Source: Halobacillus litoralis (GTDB lineage: Bacteria; Bacillota; Bacilli; Bacillales; Halobacillaceae). Taken from it: a stretch of 64,000 bases of DNA. The position numbers were made by a program, and so were the translations under genes. This document shows, in pieces, positions 61,777 through 64,000 of the stretch (positions are counted from its first letter, which is position 1; every line of letters begins with the position of its first letter). Under the pieces are notes generated by a model that worked only from the letters and a program-made list of their open reading frames with translations, did no database searches and was not told the origin of the DNA. The stretch is taken from NCBI RefSeq assembly GCF_004101865.1, contig NZ_CP026118.1, positions 4,047,001 to 4,111,000 of the forward strand, given 5' to 3'.

Positions 61777-64000
61777 TTATTTTTGTTTCAACAACCGCAT
61801 GCTGTTCAAAATGACGATCAACGCGGCACCAGTATCACTTAGTACCGCCATCCAAAGTGTAAGAATTCCAGGGAATATGAGGATTAATGCAGCGAATTTC
61901 GTAATCAGCGCAAACCACACATTCTGTTTGATGATTTTCAATGCCCGGCGACTGAGACGAATCGTATAAGGAAGTTTTTCTAAATTGTCAGCCATCAATA
62001 CGATATCGGCAGTTTCCATTGCGGTATCAGTACCAGCGCCACCCATGGCGATTCCAAGATCTGCGGTAGCAAGGGCTGGTGCATCATTAATTCCATCGCC
62101 GACCATGGCCACCTCTTTCCCTTCTGACTGCAGTTTTTTCACGGCAGTCACTTTATCTTCAGGTAAAAGTTCTGAAAAAGATCGGTCGACTCCTGCTAAG
62201 GATGCCATTTTAGCGGCGGTTCCTCTGTTATCACCTGTCAACATGACGATTTCCTCAATGCCACTTGCCTTCAACCGAAGGAGAGCATCTTTCGTGATTG
62301 GGCGAATCGTATCCGATATAGCCATGAACCCTGTAATTTCTTTTGCTGTACCGATGATGACGACCGTATGCCCCTCCTGTTGCAGCTGATGAATAGCGGA
62401 GCGTGTCTTCTCCTCCAATGAAACATTCATTTCTTCGTATAGACGGAGGTTACCTGCAAAGTAGGAAAGACCTTCTATCGTTGCTTTCGCTCCTTTACCT
62501 GCTAACGCTTCAAAGTCTTCTCCATGCCGCTCCTCTATAGAACGTTCCTTTGCATAATCGGTAATGGCCTGAGCGATCGGGTGACTGGAACGAGCTTCAA
62601 TCGTATGGGCAACACTTAACATTTCCTCAGGTGAACCATTTATTGGAAATACCTTTGTGACTTTTGGTTTTCCTTCGGTCAATGTTCCTGTTTTGTCAAA
62701 GGCGATGGCTTTTATGGTCCCGGCTTTTTCCAGGAATGTTCCGCCTTTGATGAGCACACCGTTCCTTGCTGCATTGCCGATAGCTGAGACGATAGCAACA
62801 GGGGTGGATATGACTAGGGCACATGGGCATGCGACGACAAGCAAGGCAAGCCCTTTATAGACCCATTCGCCCCAAGTACCGAATCCGAGTAGTGGAGGAC
62901 CGACCATGACGAGTAGAGCCAATAAGAACACGATCGGAGTATAGACGTTTGCGAAGCGATCGACGAATGCTTGTGTGGGTGCTTTTTTCTCTTGTGCTTC
63001 TTCCACTAAATGAATGATGTTCGCGATTGTCGTATCTTCCACGAGTTTTGTCACATGTACTTCAATCGAACCGTTCTCATTGACAGTACCTGCATAAACA
63101 GTGTCCCCGATATTCTTATCTACAGGAAGAGATTCTCCTGTAATCGGTGCCTGGTTGACACTTGTCGATCCTTTGGTGATTTCACCGTCTAACGGGAATT
63201 TTTCTCCTGGTTTAACGAGGATGGTATCCCCGATAGCTATTTCTTTCACTTGTAAAGTCACCCATTCAGCGTTGCGCTTTACAAGGGCTTCTGATGGGGT
63301 GAGGTCGATCAAGCTACGAATGGAATCACGGGTCCGTTCAATCGAGCGATTTTGTAATGTGTTTCCGAGAGCGAAGAGCCAGACGACCATTGCCCCTTCG
63401 AACCACTCCCCAATAAGCGCGGCACCTAATGCGGCTGACGCCATCAGCACATTCATGTCCAGCGAACGGCTTTTGATTGAGTAAAAGGCGCTTTTGGCTG
63501 GTTTCCATCCTCCAACGACTATTGCTGTCGCATAAAAAAGGATGACCAAATATTCGGGTAGCGCTGTAAAGGAAGCAACGAAACCGCCAGTGAGGAATAT
63601 CCCGGAAATCCAAGTCGTTATGTCCTTTTTAGAAGGAGCTTTTTCTGCTGACTCCGTCTTGGAAAACAAGGAGGCTTGGAAACCGGATTTCTGCACTTCT
63701 TTCATAATCGTTTCAGAATCAGTCGTGTGATCGATTTGCATTTTGCCTGTCGAGAAATTCACGCTCACTTCTTTGACTTTTGGATGGTTCATCAAGTGTT
63801 TTTCTATGGTTTTAGCACATGAACCACAATCCATACCTTCAATGCTATAGGTTTCAACGTCTTTTTCCTGTTCTACAGGGGCAGCCTCAAACCCGAGCTT
63901 TTTCACTTTTGCAGGGATATCGGAAAAGGTACTGTCCTGATCAGCTTTTACCTTCATTTTGGCTGTGCTGTAATTTATGTTGACTTCGCGAATATTTCGG
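61777..64000 (-). CDS. Heavy-metal translocating P-type ATPase (PIB, Zn/Cd/Pb), 5' end outside window
   Basis: At least 740 codons; the frame is open to the right edge. Two N-terminal heavy-metal-associated domains are visible: the end of one (REVNINYSTAKMKVKAD…) and a second with GMDCGSCAKTIEKHL. Then membrane helices, ITGESLPVDK (actuator), the ion-binding CPC in VVACPCALVISTPVAIVSAI, DKTGTLTEGKPKVT (phosphorylated Asp), the ATP-binding SSHPIAQAI and GDGINDAPALATAD. CPC with SxxK and IGNAARNGVLIKGG is the Zn/Cd/Pb subtype (CadA-like). It exports toxic divalent metals. Confidence 0.9.
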   Translation of the reverse strand, partial: RNIREVNINYSTAKMKVKADQDSTFSDIPAKVKKLGFEAAPVEQEKDVETYSIEGMDCGSCAKTIEKHLMNHPKVKEVSVNFSTGKMQIDHTTDSETIMKEVQKSGFQASLFSKTESAEKAPSKKDITTWISGIFLTGGFVASFTALPEYLVILFYATAIVVGGWKPAKSAFYSIKSRSLDMNVLMASAALGAALIGEWFEGAMVVWLFALGNTLQNRSIERTRDSIRSLIDLTPSEALVKRNAEWVTLQVKEIAIGDTILVKPGEKFPLDGEITKGSTSVNQAPITGESLPVDKNIGDTVYAGTVNENGSIEVHVTKLVEDTTIANIIHLVEEAQEKKAPTQAFVDRFANVYTPIVFLLALLVMVGPPLLGFGTWGEWVYKGLALLVVACPCALVISTPVAIVSAIGNAARNGVLIKGGTFLEKAGTIKAIAFDKTGTLTEGKPKVTKVFPINGSPEEMLSVAHTIEARSSHPIAQAITDYAKERSIEERHGEDFEALAGKGAKATIEGLSYFAGNLRLYEEMNVSLEEKTRSAIHQLQQEGHTVVIIGTAKEITGFMAISDTIRPITKDALLRLKASGIEEIVMLTGDNRGTAAKMASLAGVDRSFSELLPEDKVTAVKKLQSEGKEVAMVGDGINDAPALATADLGIAMGGAGTDTAMETADIVLMADNLEKLPYTIRLSRRALKIIKQNVWFALITKFAALILIFPGILTLWMAVLSDTGAALIVILNSMRLLKQK

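Noticed and set aside
1..64000. Search for tRNA, rRNA, CRISPR arrays and intact transposases
   Set aside because: None seen by eye. The repeats found are dispersed hairpin elements without spacers or open transposase frames.

Overview
The window looks like chromosomal DNA of a low-GC, Gram-positive, probably salt-adapted Bacillaceae (Halobacillus/Virgibacillus-like; the genus is inference). Supporting signs are strong AGGAGG ribosome binding sites, frequent GTG/TTG starts, a perfect 7-1-7 Fur box, and families such as YozB/DUF420, RlmI, TelA, YitT and Mqo. No rRNA, tRNA, CRISPR array or intact insertion sequence was seen.

Layout. 1-6.5 kb: the end of an MFS transporter, small hypotheticals, yozB, an exact 808-bp tandem duplication that creates an in-frame chimeric ORF, a hydrolase, a methyltransferase and a lipoprotein. 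7.0-16.7 kb: one Fur-controlled operon for a citrate-hydroxamate (schizokinen/rhizobactin-type) siderophore: diaminobutyrate aminotransferase, decarboxylase, two IucA/IucC synthetases, acetyltransferase, N-monooxygenase, and a dedicated aspartokinase that would feed the aspartate-semialdehyde branch. 17-20.3 kb: membrane proteins, rlmI and two WYL pieces. 20.6-28.4 kb: an AT-rich defence-like island with a four-gene membrane cassette of unknown type (possible RexAB analogy), decayed serine recombinase and Mrr genes, a GmrSD-like DUF262 protein, a MazG-like protein with an apparent ATA start, and a frameshifted HNH nuclease. 28.5-34.6 kb: dsdA, mqo, a membrane-anchored Mrr-type nuclease and a YitT protein.

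35.2-47.2 kb: an AT-rich sugar-acid catabolic cluster: IclR regulator, TRAP transporter, SDR, a three-gene UxaA-type dehydratase, FAH hydrolase, tagaturonate reductase and an L-galactonate-dehydrogenase-like enzyme. It also holds remnants of two Weimberg-pathway enzymes. The two large UxaA paralogues have lost complementary halves of the family motifs, suggesting an obligate heteromer with a shared active site. This is the best candidate for something undescribed here. The gene set could form a non-phosphorylating route L-galactonate > tagaturonate > altronate > KDG > diketo acid > pyruvate + C3 acid.

48.2-64 kb: a BASS symporter coupled to a frameshifted FAD-linked oxidase, an Ltp-domain (superinfection-exclusion-like) membrane protein, TelA and a partner, a secreted lamin-tail/PLD protein, old yellow enzyme, a lipase, an EVE-domain fragment, an aminoglycoside nucleotidyltransferase-like protein, a glyoxalase-fold protein, and a Zn/Cd/Pb P-type ATPase running off the right edge.

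Two dispersed repeat families recur: a 200-400 bp element with a terminator-like hairpin and a conserved tail (five copies at four loci), and a ~50-nt hairpin with a conserved loop (four copies plus a fragment).
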